DNA of 64,000 bases from Christiangramia sp. OXR-203 (GTDB lineage Bacteria > Bacteroidota > Bacteroidia > Flavobacteriales > Flavobacteriaceae): NCBI RefSeq assembly GCF_034372165.1, contig NZ_CP139698.1:2728001-2792000 (forward strand), in the 5' to 3' direction. The position numbers were made by a program, and so were the translations under genes. This document shows positions 40,133 to 47,003 of this stretch, in pieces. The notes below the pieces were generated by a model, which saw nothing but the letters and a program-made list of their open reading frames with translations, did not search any database and was not told where the DNA came from. Within the stretch, counting starts at the first letter, position 1; every line of letters begins with the position of its first letter.

Positions 40133-40987
40133 ATGAAGAAGATATTAATTGCAGGAGCCTCTGGAGTATTAGGTATGGAACTTTGCAGATTATTGAGTCA
40201 GGACGAAGGTACAGAGCTAAGACTACAAACCAGTTCCAGTGAAGGAGCTGAAAAATTGAAAAATTTTAGTACCGATATCTTCATCGCGGGAAATGAGGAT
40301 GACTTTACCGGTATCGCTGCAGATATTGATATTGTAGTTTCTGCACTAGGAAATAGTGTGAGTCTCTTTACTAAAAACGACTCATCATTCTATCAAACTG
40401 ATCTTTATACCAACAAAAAAATTCTTGAAGATGCAGAAGAGAATGAGGTCAGTAGATTTATATATGTTTCAATCCTGGGAGCAGAAGAAAATGAAAAAAT
40501 GAGCATTCCCGGCTCCAATAGACTTTTCGAAAAATCTTTGGAAAGCTCCGGTCTTGATTATACGATCATTCGACCAGTAGGATTATTTAGCGGCCTGCAC
40601 GATTTGGGGATCATGGCCAAAAGGAAGCTAGTACCAGTGATTGGCGACGGAAAAGCGAAAACAAATTCCATGCATCAGGCAGACCTCGCGCTATTCATTA
40701 CTGAAATACTGGAATCAGGGGATAAATTAATTGAAATAGGTGGTCCAGAAATTCATACTCGTATGGAGATGGCTGAAATGATCGCTGAAAGATTCGATGC
40801 TAAGACATTAAAAGTTCCAGAAAGTATTGCTGAGGCAGGTGTTGTATTATCTTCCTTTTCTGAAGATATTAAACACAAACTTGAAAACTTTAAATATATC
40901 ACCACTCATGAGATGATTGGGAAAGCCTACGGAACTAAGACTTTTAAAGAATATTTAGAACATATAGATGAAAACGAGCTACCCTAA
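40133..40987 (+). CDS. NAD(P)-binding atypical SDR/NmrA-like oxidoreductase
   Basis: A 284-residue Rossmann protein with the N-terminal dinucleotide motif GASGVLGMELCRLL, then VVSALGNSV and YTIIRPVGLFSG, typical of atypical short-chain dehydrogenases (SDR5/NmrA-like). The classical YxxxK catalytic pair is not obvious, so it may act as a redox sensor, an isomerase or a reductase of unknown substrate. No signal peptide is visible. Its stop overlaps the start of the following FAD oxidoreductase (TAATG), implying translational coupling and a shared pathway. Confidence 0.8.
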   Translation: MKKILIAGASGVLGMELCRLLSQDEGTELRLQTSSSEGAEKLKNFSTDIFIAGNEDDFTGIAADIDIVVSALGNSVSLFTKNDSSFYQTDLYTNKKILEDAEENEVSRFIYVSILGAEENEKMSIPGSNRLFEKSLESSGLDYTIIRPVGLFSGLHDLGIMAKRKLVPVIGDGKAKTNSMHQADLALFITEILESGDKLIEIGGPEIHTRMEMAEMIAERFDAKTLKVPESIAEAGVVLSSFSEDIKHKLENFKYITTHEMIGKAYGTKTFKEYLEHIDENELP

Positions 40988-42411
40988 TGAATGAGGAATT
41001 TGATGTCATTATAGTTGGAAGTGGTCCAAACGGACTGGCTGCAGCCACCTATCTTCAAAAACAAGGTTATAGAACGGCAATATTCGAGCAGGCGGAGAAA
41101 CCTGGTGGAGCGGCCAGAACAGAGGAAATCACCTTACCTGGTTTCAAGCATGATCTGGGATCTGCTGTGCATCCACTGGCCTTTGCATCTCCTTATTTTA
41201 AGACTTTACCTCTGGAAGATTACGGACTTAAATGGATACATCCGGAAATTCCATTCGCACATCCTTTTGATGACGGTACCGCTTTTGCCTGTTATAAAGA
41301 TATCCGGAAAACCGCCATACAGTTAGGAAAAGACGAACAGAACTATCTCAACCTACTTCTAGACTTTGTTGAGAAATGGCCAGAACTGGAAGAAGATTTA
41401 CTTGCTCCCCTGCGATTCCCACAGAATCTTGAAATGATGTTCCGATTTGGTCTCAAGGCATTGCCATCAGCTAAATTTACCGTAAATCGTTATTTTAAAG
41501 AAGAAAAGACTAAGATCTTCTTTTATGGTGCCGCTGCACATTCCACTTTACCTCTCTCAAAGCTGGTCTCTTCCTCTTTCGGTTTGGTGTTGAATATCCT
41601 GGCGCATAGACATGGGTGGCCGTTTCCTGAAGGCGGCGCAGTTAAGATCGTGGATTCGCTTCTCGCTTACTACAAAGACCACGGAGGTAAAATTTTTCTA
41701 AACCAGACTGTATCTGATCTTAAAGATTTACCTCCAAGCAAGACTTTCATTCTGGACATGACGCCAAAACAAATTCTGAAAGTAAAGAATACTGATCTTA
41801 GCACAACATACAGAACTAGATTGGAAAAGTATAAATATGGAGCCGGGATCTTCAAGATGGATTGGGCTCTCGACAAACCTATTTCCTTCACGAACGAAAT
41901 TTGCAAAAAAGCCGGAACCGTACATTTTGGATATAGTAAGGAATCACTTGAAGATTCTGAAGCAGCGGCACATGAAAACAGGTTATCCAGTGAACCTTAT
42001 GTGTTGCTTGCACAGCCTTCAGTATTCGATAGTACCAGGGCTCCGGCAGGAAAACATACAGCCTGGGCTTACTGTCATGTTCCAAATGGCAACAAGGAGG
42101 ATGTTTCTCTATATATTGAGAAACAGATAGAGCGAGCAGCTCCAGGTTTTAAGGAATGTATCATCGCAAAAAACACTATGAGGACAGATGAACTGCAGGC
42201 TTTAAATCCTAATTTAATAGGTGGTGATATCAATGGAGGTAAACAGGATATTAGTCAGTTATTCACTAGACCAATAGCAAGCACTAATCCACATGCTACT
42301 TCAAATCCCAGGATTTTTATAGGTTCCTCTTCAACCCCTCCTGGTGGTGGCGTTCATGGAATGGGTGGATATTACGCAGCGAGATCGGCTGAAAAGTTCC
42401 TGGAAAAATAA
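40987..42411 (+). CDS. CrtI/phytoene dehydrogenase-like FAD-dependent oxidoreductase
   Basis: A 474-residue flavoprotein with an N-terminal FAD-binding GSGPNGLAAATYLQKQG motif, then EKPGGAARTEE, and a C-terminal GSSSTPPGGGVHGMGGYYAARSA segment. These place it in the amine oxidase/CrtI-like superfamily (phytoene desaturase-like, PYROXD2-like). No carotenoid genes are nearby, so carotenoid desaturation is not supported; the substrate is unknown. It is translationally coupled to the upstream SDR gene and followed by two BLUF photoreceptor genes. Confidence 0.82.
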   Translation: MNEEFDVIIVGSGPNGLAAATYLQKQGYRTAIFEQAEKPGGAARTEEITLPGFKHDLGSAVHPLAFASPYFKTLPLEDYGLKWIHPEIPFAHPFDDGTAFACYKDIRKTAIQLGKDEQNYLNLLLDFVEKWPELEEDLLAPLRFPQNLEMMFRFGLKALPSAKFTVNRYFKEEKTKIFFYGAAAHSTLPLSKLVSSSFGLVLNILAHRHGWPFPEGGAVKIVDSLLAYYKDHGGKIFLNQTVSDLKDLPPSKTFILDMTPKQILKVKNTDLSTTYRTRLEKYKYGAGIFKMDWALDKPISFTNEICKKAGTVHFGYSKESLEDSEAAAHENRLSSEPYVLLAQPSVFDSTRAPAGKHTAWAYCHVPNGNKEDVSLYIEKQIERAAPGFKECIIAKNTMRTDELQALNPNLIGGDINGGKQDISQLFTRPIASTNPHATSNPRIFIGSSSTPPGGGVHGMGGYYAARSAEKFLEK

Positions 42412-42552
42412 TTTTAAGTTTAATACTATAATTCAAGAACAGATTGATAGGCAAATATAAATTTAAACCTTATTTTCCTTCAACAGCAAGTGCAAGATTT
42501 TTCCTGACATCTTTTCTTCGAATGCTTTTGTGAAAAAATTCAGCTCTTGGTC

Positions 42553-42562
42553 TCTGTATTTT
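42553..42562 (+). promoter_or_regulatory. Shared decamer upstream of the first BLUF gene
   Basis: TCTGTATTTT, 43 bp (first base to ATG) before the first BLUF gene; the same ten bases occur 49 bp before the second. It may be part of a common promoter or operator. Confidence 0.3.
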
Positions 42563-42595
42563 TTTAAATTGTAGGCCTAAATAATTTTTATTGCA

Positions 42596-43012
42596 ATGCG
42601 TTATGCCATTAGTTACGTAAGCAGCGTAAGCCACACATTATCAAATGATCAAATCCAGGAGGTTTTAGACTATAGCAGAAACTGGAATATCGAGCATAAT
42701 ATTACCGGAATATTACTCTACTCTGAAGGTAATTTTTTCCAGGTTTTGGAAGGAGACAAAGATCTTCTGCAATCATTATTTTCAAGAATAAGTACAGATG
42801 AAAGACATCGTAATTTGATCACTCTTTTCCGAAAAGAAGTTTCTGAGACAAAATTTAATACCTATAAATCAGATTTCATATCGCTGGATTCACGTTTTCA
42901 AGGTAAAAACATAGCCCTATATTTTTCTCAGATCGAAAAATTAAATCCAGAAATTCAAAGTTCTGTAAGATATATACTAAATAAATTTACCGAAGGAATT
43001 AAACTATCTTAG
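42596..43012 (+). CDS. BLUF-domain blue-light sensor 1
   Basis: A 138-residue protein that is essentially one BLUF domain (FAD-binding blue-light sensor) plus a short C-terminal helix region. Key residues line up with AppA by spacing: Tyr7 (AppA Tyr21), Asn31 (Asn45) and Gln49 (Gln63), with the hallmark NITGILLYSEGNFFQVLEG. On the last strand, the usual Trp and Met (AppA Trp104/Met106) are replaced by Tyr90 and Ser92 (YKSDF). There is no fused output domain, so it must act through a partner. It is a paralogue of the next gene, which it precedes by 125 bp. Confidence 0.92.
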   Translation: MRYAISYVSSVSHTLSNDQIQEVLDYSRNWNIEHNITGILLYSEGNFFQVLEGDKDLLQSLFSRISTDERHRNLITLFRKEVSETKFNTYKSDFISLDSRFQGKNIALYFSQIEKLNPEIQSSVRYILNKFTEGIKLS

Positions 43013-43088
43013 GATATTCGTTATTACATATAATAACCCATTTCCCATGGAATTGTAGTTAATTTTCCTGACCTTCCATTCGACAATT

Positions 43089-43098
43089 TCTGTATTTT
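43089..43098 (+). promoter_or_regulatory. Shared decamer upstream of the second BLUF gene
   Basis: TCTGTATTTT, identical to the copy before the first BLUF gene and at a similar distance from the start codon. Confidence 0.3.
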
Positions 43099-43137
43099 CC
43101 ATTTAACTGTATATAATTATAAACGAAATAATAACCT

Positions 43138-43539
43138 ATGAGATATGCCATAAGTTACGTTAGCACAGCTAAAAGAAGTCTTTCAGAAACAGAAATTAGA
43201 CAAATTCTGGATGATTCTGAAATCAATAATGATAAGCAGAATATTACCGGTCTACTACTCTATTCAGAAGGAAACTTTTTCCAGATCATTGAAGGAAATC
43301 AACAGCAGATTATTCAGCTTTATGAAACTATCAAAGATGACTCCCGTCATTACAATATTATAAAGCTCTTCGGAAAAGAAATTCAAAAAGAAGCCTTCGA
43401 TGGTTTTAAAAGTGATTTTATTTCAGCAGATGCCCGCTATAGCAGTGATAGACTTCAGAATTATAAACGTTATCTCGAAGTTCTGGACAAGCCTACAAAA
43501 AAAGCCGTTGCTAATATTCTAAAAGCATTTATCGTGTAA
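43138..43539 (+). CDS. BLUF-domain blue-light sensor 2
   Basis: A 133-residue stand-alone BLUF protein, paralogous to the preceding gene (both start MRYAISYVS and share NITG, LLYSEGNFFQ and KSDFIS). Tyr7, Asn31 and Gln49, which form the flavin hydrogen-bond network, are kept; the last strand reads FKSDF, so Phe90 and Ser92 replace Trp and Met. A C-terminal helix pair (residues ~105-133) may mediate dimer or partner contacts. It has its own upstream region with the decamer TCTGTATTTT, so it may be transcribed separately from the first copy. Confidence 0.92.
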   Translation: MRYAISYVSTAKRSLSETEIRQILDDSEINNDKQNITGLLLYSEGNFFQIIEGNQQQIIQLYETIKDDSRHYNIIKLFGKEIQKEAFDGFKSDFISADARYSSDRLQNYKRYLEVLDKPTKKAVANILKAFIV

Positions 43540-43564
43540 TACTCTAAAAGCCTGTAATTCTTCT

Positions 43565-43572
43565 TATTTTTG
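43565..43572 (+). promoter_or_regulatory. -7 promoter element of rpe-ypdA
   Basis: TATTTTTG, a perfect TAnnTTTG match, 22 nt before the rpe ATG at 43595. Confidence 0.62.
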
Positions 43573-43594
43573 CAGCTCACACAACAAAATTTTG

Positions 43595-44257
43595 ATGAGC
43601 ACAACACTTATAGCCCCTTCAGTTCTGGCTTCAGATTTCGGAAATCTACAGAGAGATGTAGAAATGATCAATCAAAGTGAAGCAGACTGGTTTCATATTG
43701 ATATAATGGACGGTGTTTTTGTACCAAACATCTCATTTGGCATGCCGGTTTTGAAAGCTATTTCTCAACACGCGACTAAAACTATCGATGTTCACCTTAT
43801 GATCGTAGACCCAGATAGGTATATTAAGGAATTTGCCGCTTTGGGCGCTAATATACTTACAGTTCATTACGAAGCATGCACCCATTTGCACCGCACCTTA
43901 CAAGCTATCAAAGCTGAAGGCATGAAAGCTGGTGTTGCAATTAACCCGCATACAAATGTAGATCTGCTAAAAGATGTGATCAAGGATATTGATCTGGTTT
44001 GTATAATGAGCGTAAATCCTGGATTTGGTGGACAGAGTTTTATTGAGAATACTTTTAAGAAAGTACAGAAATTGAAGGAAATCATTATGACGAATAACGC
44101 ACCGACACTTATAGAAATTGATGGTGGTGTAACCGATAAAAATGCTGCGGAATTAAGTAAGGCCGGAGCAGATGTATTGGTGGCCGGTAGTTTCGTATTT
44201 AAGTCTGATGATCAGCCTGGAACTATTAAAAATCTAAGATCTATTGCAAACTCCTAA
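43595..44257 (+). CDS. rpe: Ribulose-phosphate 3-epimerase
   Basis: A 220-residue TIM-barrel enzyme of the pentose phosphate pathway that interconverts ribulose-5-phosphate and xylulose-5-phosphate. Motifs are LIAPSVLASDF, the metal site HIDIMDGVFVPNISFG, VHLMIVDP, VMSVNPGFGGQSF-type (here IMSVNPGFGGQSFIE) and IEIDGGV with the phosphate-binding AGADVLVAGSFVF. The ATG at 43595 is used, one codon inside the longest frame. It overlaps the start of ypdA by 14 bp, which indicates an operon. Confidence 0.96.
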   Translation: MSTTLIAPSVLASDFGNLQRDVEMINQSEADWFHIDIMDGVFVPNISFGMPVLKAISQHATKTIDVHLMIVDPDRYIKEFAALGANILTVHYEACTHLHRTLQAIKAEGMKAGVAINPHTNVDLLKDVIKDIDLVCIMSVNPGFGGQSFIENTFKKVQKLKEIIMTNNAPTLIEIDGGVTDKNAAELSKAGADVLVAGSFVFKSDDQPGTIKNLRSIANS

Positions 44258-45218
44258 CGAGAATTACGAACTGGTAATTATTGGTGGTGGTCCTATTGGT
44301 ATCGCCTGTGCGCTGGAAGCTGAAAAGAAAGGGATTTCCTATGTGATTCTTGAAAAAGGCTGCCTGGTGAATTCGCTATACCATTACCCTACGAATATGA
44401 CATTCTTTTCCACTTCTGAAAAACTGGAACTGAATAATATTCCATTTATTAGCAACAATCCAAAACCTGAGAAGCGAGAAGCTCTTGAATACTACCGAAG
44501 AATCACGGTCGCCAATAAGATCAATATTCACCTTTTCGAGAAGGTTACTGCTGTGGAGCCTAATATAGATTCAGGCCATATTGTGAAAACCACGAAGTCT
44601 GAATATCATACTTCTAAAGTAATCATCGCAACAGGTTTCTATGATATTCCTAATTACCTCGGGGTTCCCGGTGAAGACCTGCCAAAGGTTTCTCATTATT
44701 ACAATGATCCTCATTACTACGCAACCCAGAAAACTATTGTTGTGGGGGCTAGTAACTCTGCCGTGGATGCTGCACTCGAAATCTACCGCAAAGGTGGTGA
44801 TGTGACTATGATCGTTCGAAAACCAGAAATTGGGGAAAGAGTGAAGTACTGGGTGCGACCAGATATTGTAAATAGAATAGAGGAAGGAAGCATTAAAGCA
44901 TATTTTAATGCAGGTATTAAAGAAATTAGGACTAAAGAGGTTGTTATTGATACTGATGAAGGTGAAGTTTCGATACCTAATGATTTTGCGTTATTACTCA
45001 CAGGATACAGGCCTAACTTTGGATTTCTGCAGGATATTGGGATTCATCTTTCAGAAGATGGCAGGAAAATTCCTGAGTATGATCCAGAAACAATGGAAAC
45101 AAACATCCCAGGCATTTATCTTGCCGGCGTAATTTGTGGTGGAACTGAAACTCACAAATGGTTTATTGAAAACTCCAGAGTTCATGCAAAGATGATCATG
45201 AACGATATAGGTAAATAA
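44244..45218 (+). CDS. ypdA: YpdA-like NAD(P)H:disulfide reductase
   Basis: A 324-residue flavoprotein of the thioredoxin-reductase-like group, with an FAD motif VIIGGGPIGIACALEA at the N terminus and a central NAD(P)H motif VVGASNSAVDAALEI. There is no CxxC redox pair, as expected for YpdA, the putative bacillithiol disulfide reductase. The GTETHKWFIENSR tail is also family-like. Partners for bacillithiol synthesis are not in this window. No ATG precedes the FAD motif; the TTG at 44244 inside the rpe tail is the likely start, giving a 14 bp overlap. A strong bidirectional terminator follows. Confidence 0.88.
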   Translation: MQTPNENYELVIIGGGPIGIACALEAEKKGISYVILEKGCLVNSLYHYPTNMTFFSTSEKLELNNIPFISNNPKPEKREALEYYRRITVANKINIHLFEKVTAVEPNIDSGHIVKTTKSEYHTSKVIIATGFYDIPNYLGVPGEDLPKVSHYYNDPHYYATQKTIVVGASNSAVDAALEIYRKGGDVTMIVRKPEIGERVKYWVRPDIVNRIEEGSIKAYFNAGIKEIRTKEVVIDTDEGEVSIPNDFALLLTGYRPNFGFLQDIGIHLSEDGRKIPEYDPETMETNIPGIYLAGVICGGTETHKWFIENSRVHAKMIMNDIGK

Positions 45219-45254
45219 AAAAAGTCGATTCAAATGAATCGACTTTTTTTATTT
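45213..45254. terminator. Bidirectional terminator after ypdA
   Basis: Perfect 19 bp stem around an AAAT loop with core AGTCGATTC/GAATCGACT flanked by A and T runs. It also serves the convergent gene ending at 45270. Confidence 0.93.
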
Positions 45255-45269
45255 ATACTGATCAATACC

Positions 45270-45635
45270 TTAGTCCATCAGAACTACAGAGTTGGAACCA
45301 AGACCTTTTTTTCTTCCAATTAGCTTACCGTAAAACTCAAGATCTTCTTGATTGTGCTTAAAAGAGTGATCAATTTTTTTACCTATTTCTTTAATTGGAA
45401 ATGAATAAACTTCTATTTGCGGATAAGAATTAAAATCATCCTCGGTTTTATTGATTCCAATTTCAACGGCTTTCGTTTGTTTATTATACACTGCGTACTC
45501 AGCCTGAAAATTATGTCTTAAAAGATCCATACAATCCTGAGAAAGTTCGTTACATTCCTCACAATCACTCATATAAATCTTTACCAGTTCCTTCATTGTC
45601 AATCTCAACTGGTTGGTATTAAAATATGCTGCCAT
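45270..45635 (-). CDS. Hypothetical protein, small and cysteine-containing
   Basis: A 121-residue protein I do not recognise. It has Cys residues in DCEECNELSQDC (residues ~24-35), a mixed alpha/beta middle with YNKQTKAVEIGINK, and a basic GRKKGLG near the end. There is no signal peptide or membrane segment, so it is probably cytoplasmic. An internal ATG at 45596 (residue 14) is an alternative start. Codon use looks like its neighbours. It is a single gene upstream of a bidirectional terminator. Confidence 0.6.
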   Translation of the reverse strand: MAAYFNTNQLRLTMKELVKIYMSDCEECNELSQDCMDLLRHNFQAEYAVYNKQTKAVEIGINKTEDDFNSYPQIEVYSFPIKEIGKKIDHSFKHNQEDLEFYGKLIGRKKGLGSNSVVLMD

Positions 45636-45889
45636 AATACTTGCTTTTTTATCTCATGGCTAAAGTATCAGATACCTTAGGCTTCGGAAAGTATTTATAG
45701 AATGTTTAACGCCAGTGTCTAAATAAATCAAAAATTTTCAAATTTATTCTAAGAACATTGTAGAATTTTTTAGTTCTGTGTCAATGCCATTGCAGAGCTA
45801 GAATGAATGAAGATTAAATGATCCCGGAGATGTAAAATATCAAATTTGCAAATAAGCTGATGATTCAGATTGAAAATTCACAATATTGT

Positions 45890-46099
45890 ATATTTTCGTA
45901 CGCGTTACTATATAGTTAGTAATTTTCTTAAGTTATCGCCATTCAATTACGGATATCCATAATTTGATTGTTGAAACTTTAATACATTGCGATCAATTGA
46001 ATTGAGCGAGAGATAATTTTCAGTTCATCATAAAATGCCAGATCATATGGATTTGTTAACTGAGTAGGGTCGGTTCGCAATATCCGATCTGGCTTTTTT
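45890..46099 (+). ncRNA. Candidate small RNA ending in an orphan terminator
   Basis: The 45636-46230 spacer has no credible reading frame, but it contains a plus-strand Rho-independent terminator. Arms GCCAGATC (46037-46044) and GATCTGGC (46086-46093), extended by a partly paired ATATGGAT/ATATCC segment, are followed by TTTTTT. No plus-strand gene ends here. TATTTTCG, one base from the -7 consensus, lies near 45891-45898 and could start a ~190-nt transcript. Boundaries are estimated. Confidence 0.35.
46037..46099 (+). terminator. Orphan Rho-independent terminator
   Basis: GCCAGATC/GATCTGGC stem with an internal partly paired region and a run of six to seven T, with no gene upstream on the same strand for about 800 bp. 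Confidence 0.65.
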
Positions 46100-46192
46100 A
46101 TTTCTATCTGGTAGTTTCATTTGGAAAATTTGAGATATAGGCTTCAATAGATGTATATATTTCAAATATTCTGCTGAAGAAGTAACAGAAAT

Positions 46193-46224
46193 AAAAAATC
46201 CGTAGAACAAATGCTCTACGGATT
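46193..46224 (-). terminator. Terminator after tRNA-Arg
   Basis: On the minus strand, stem AATCCGTAGA/TCTACGGATT followed by a T run, 8 nt after the tRNA 3' end. Confidence 0.88.
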
Positions 46225-46231
46225 CTCTTTG

Positions 46232-46305
46232 TGACCCCGGCAGGATTCAAACCTGCAACCCTCAGAGCCGAAATCTGATGCGCTATTCAGTTGCGCCACG
46301 GGGCC
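46232..46305 (-). tRNA. tRNA-Arg(UCG)
   Basis: A 74-nt cloverleaf on the minus strand. The acceptor stem is GGCCCCG/CGGGGTC, the anticodon stem TCAGA/TCTGA with the loop TTTCGGC gives anticodon TCG (reads CGA), and the T arm is GCAGG-TTTGAAT-CCTGC. The discriminator base is A and CCA is not encoded. It lies 8 nt after the YqeY-like gene in the same direction, so it may be processed from a shared transcript. Confidence 0.93.
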
Positions 46306-46312
46306 TTATAAT

Positions 46313-46765
46313 TTATTTATTCAGTCTTTTTCTAACGATAGCTGAGATTGTTTTTCCATCTGCTCTACCAGCTAATCTAGCCGTAGAAGCACCCATTACT
46401 TTTCCCATATCCTGCATTCCGGTTGCACCGATTTCTGTGATGACCTGGTCCACCTCTTTCTCAATTTCAGCTTCGCTCAATTGTTCTGGAAGAAATTCTT
46501 CGATCACAGCAGCCTGAGCTAATTCAGGTTCAGCAAGATCTTCCCTTCCCTGTTGCTTGTAAATTTCAGCACTATCCTTACGCTGCTTCACAAGCTTCTG
46601 CAACAACTTCATTTCTTCGTCTTCGGTAAGTCCGTCTTTAGACGATGAGCCTGTGTTCGCTAAAAGTATTTCACTTTTAACGGCACGCAAAGCCTCTAAC
46701 TTCACACTATCCTTTGCTCTCATGGCCGCTTTCATTTCGCCCATTACTTTTTCCTGTAAACTCAT
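46313..46765 (-). CDS. GatB/YqeY domain protein
   Basis: A 150-residue protein of the YqeY family, related to the tail domain of the GatB subunit of tRNA-dependent amidotransferases. Seen are MSLQEKVMGEMKAAMRAKDSVKLEALRAVKSEI at the N terminus (described here as its first third), EFLPEQLSE and the C-terminal GKVMGASTARLAGRADGKTI. It probably binds tRNA or an amidotransferase, but the function is not established. The ATG at 46765 is used; a longer frame from 46804 would start in the likely promoter (TATCTTCG at 46785-46792). It lies directly upstream of tRNA-Arg. Confidence 0.88.
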   Translation of the reverse strand: MSLQEKVMGEMKAAMRAKDSVKLEALRAVKSEILLANTGSSSKDGLTEDEEMKLLQKLVKQRKDSAEIYKQQGREDLAEPELAQAAVIEEFLPEQLSEAEIEKEVDQVITEIGATGMQDMGKVMGASTARLAGRADGKTISAIVRKRLNK

Positions 46766-46784
46766 GACTGAAAAATTATGCAGC

Positions 46785-46792
46785 GAAGATAA
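46785..46792 (-). promoter_or_regulatory. Near-consensus -7 element of the YqeY-like gene
   Basis: TATCTTCG on the minus strand, one base off TAnnTTTG, 19 nt before the ATG at 46765. Confidence 0.45.
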
Positions 46793-46917
46793 AATTTTCT
46801 TCAAGAATACACTATAGAATAACTGAATGAAAATTAAGTAAATTCAGAAATACCTACGAACACAATAACATCCAAATCACAAGTTTATCCATTATACTAG
46901 GAATCAACAGATTTCAA

Positions 46918-46954
46918 TAAAAAGCCCCGGGAGTAAAAACCAAAACCCGGGGCC
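46918..46954 (-). terminator. Terminator at the end of the polysaccharide utilization locus
   Basis: On the minus strand, stem GCCCCGGG/CCCGGGGC followed by a T-rich tail, 50 nt after the stop of the DUF4886 gene. Confidence 0.88.
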
Positions 46955-47003
46955 AACAAACTAAAACTTACGATTTGAATTCTGTGGAAATCGATTCACT
47001 TTC

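Noticed and set aside
40987-42411. Calling the FAD oxidoreductase a carotenoid desaturase
   Set aside because: The fold matches but no carotenoid biosynthesis genes are present, and the wider family has many other substrates.
45665-45675. GTATC-A-GATAC palindrome upstream of the small hypothetical gene
   Set aside because: A five-base palindrome in AT-rich sequence is expected by chance; no second copy or promoter supports it.
45636-46230. Possible degraded gene or mobile element in the 600-bp spacer
   Set aside because: No frame longer than background, no terminal inverted repeats and no similarity to a transposase; only the terminator hairpins stand out.
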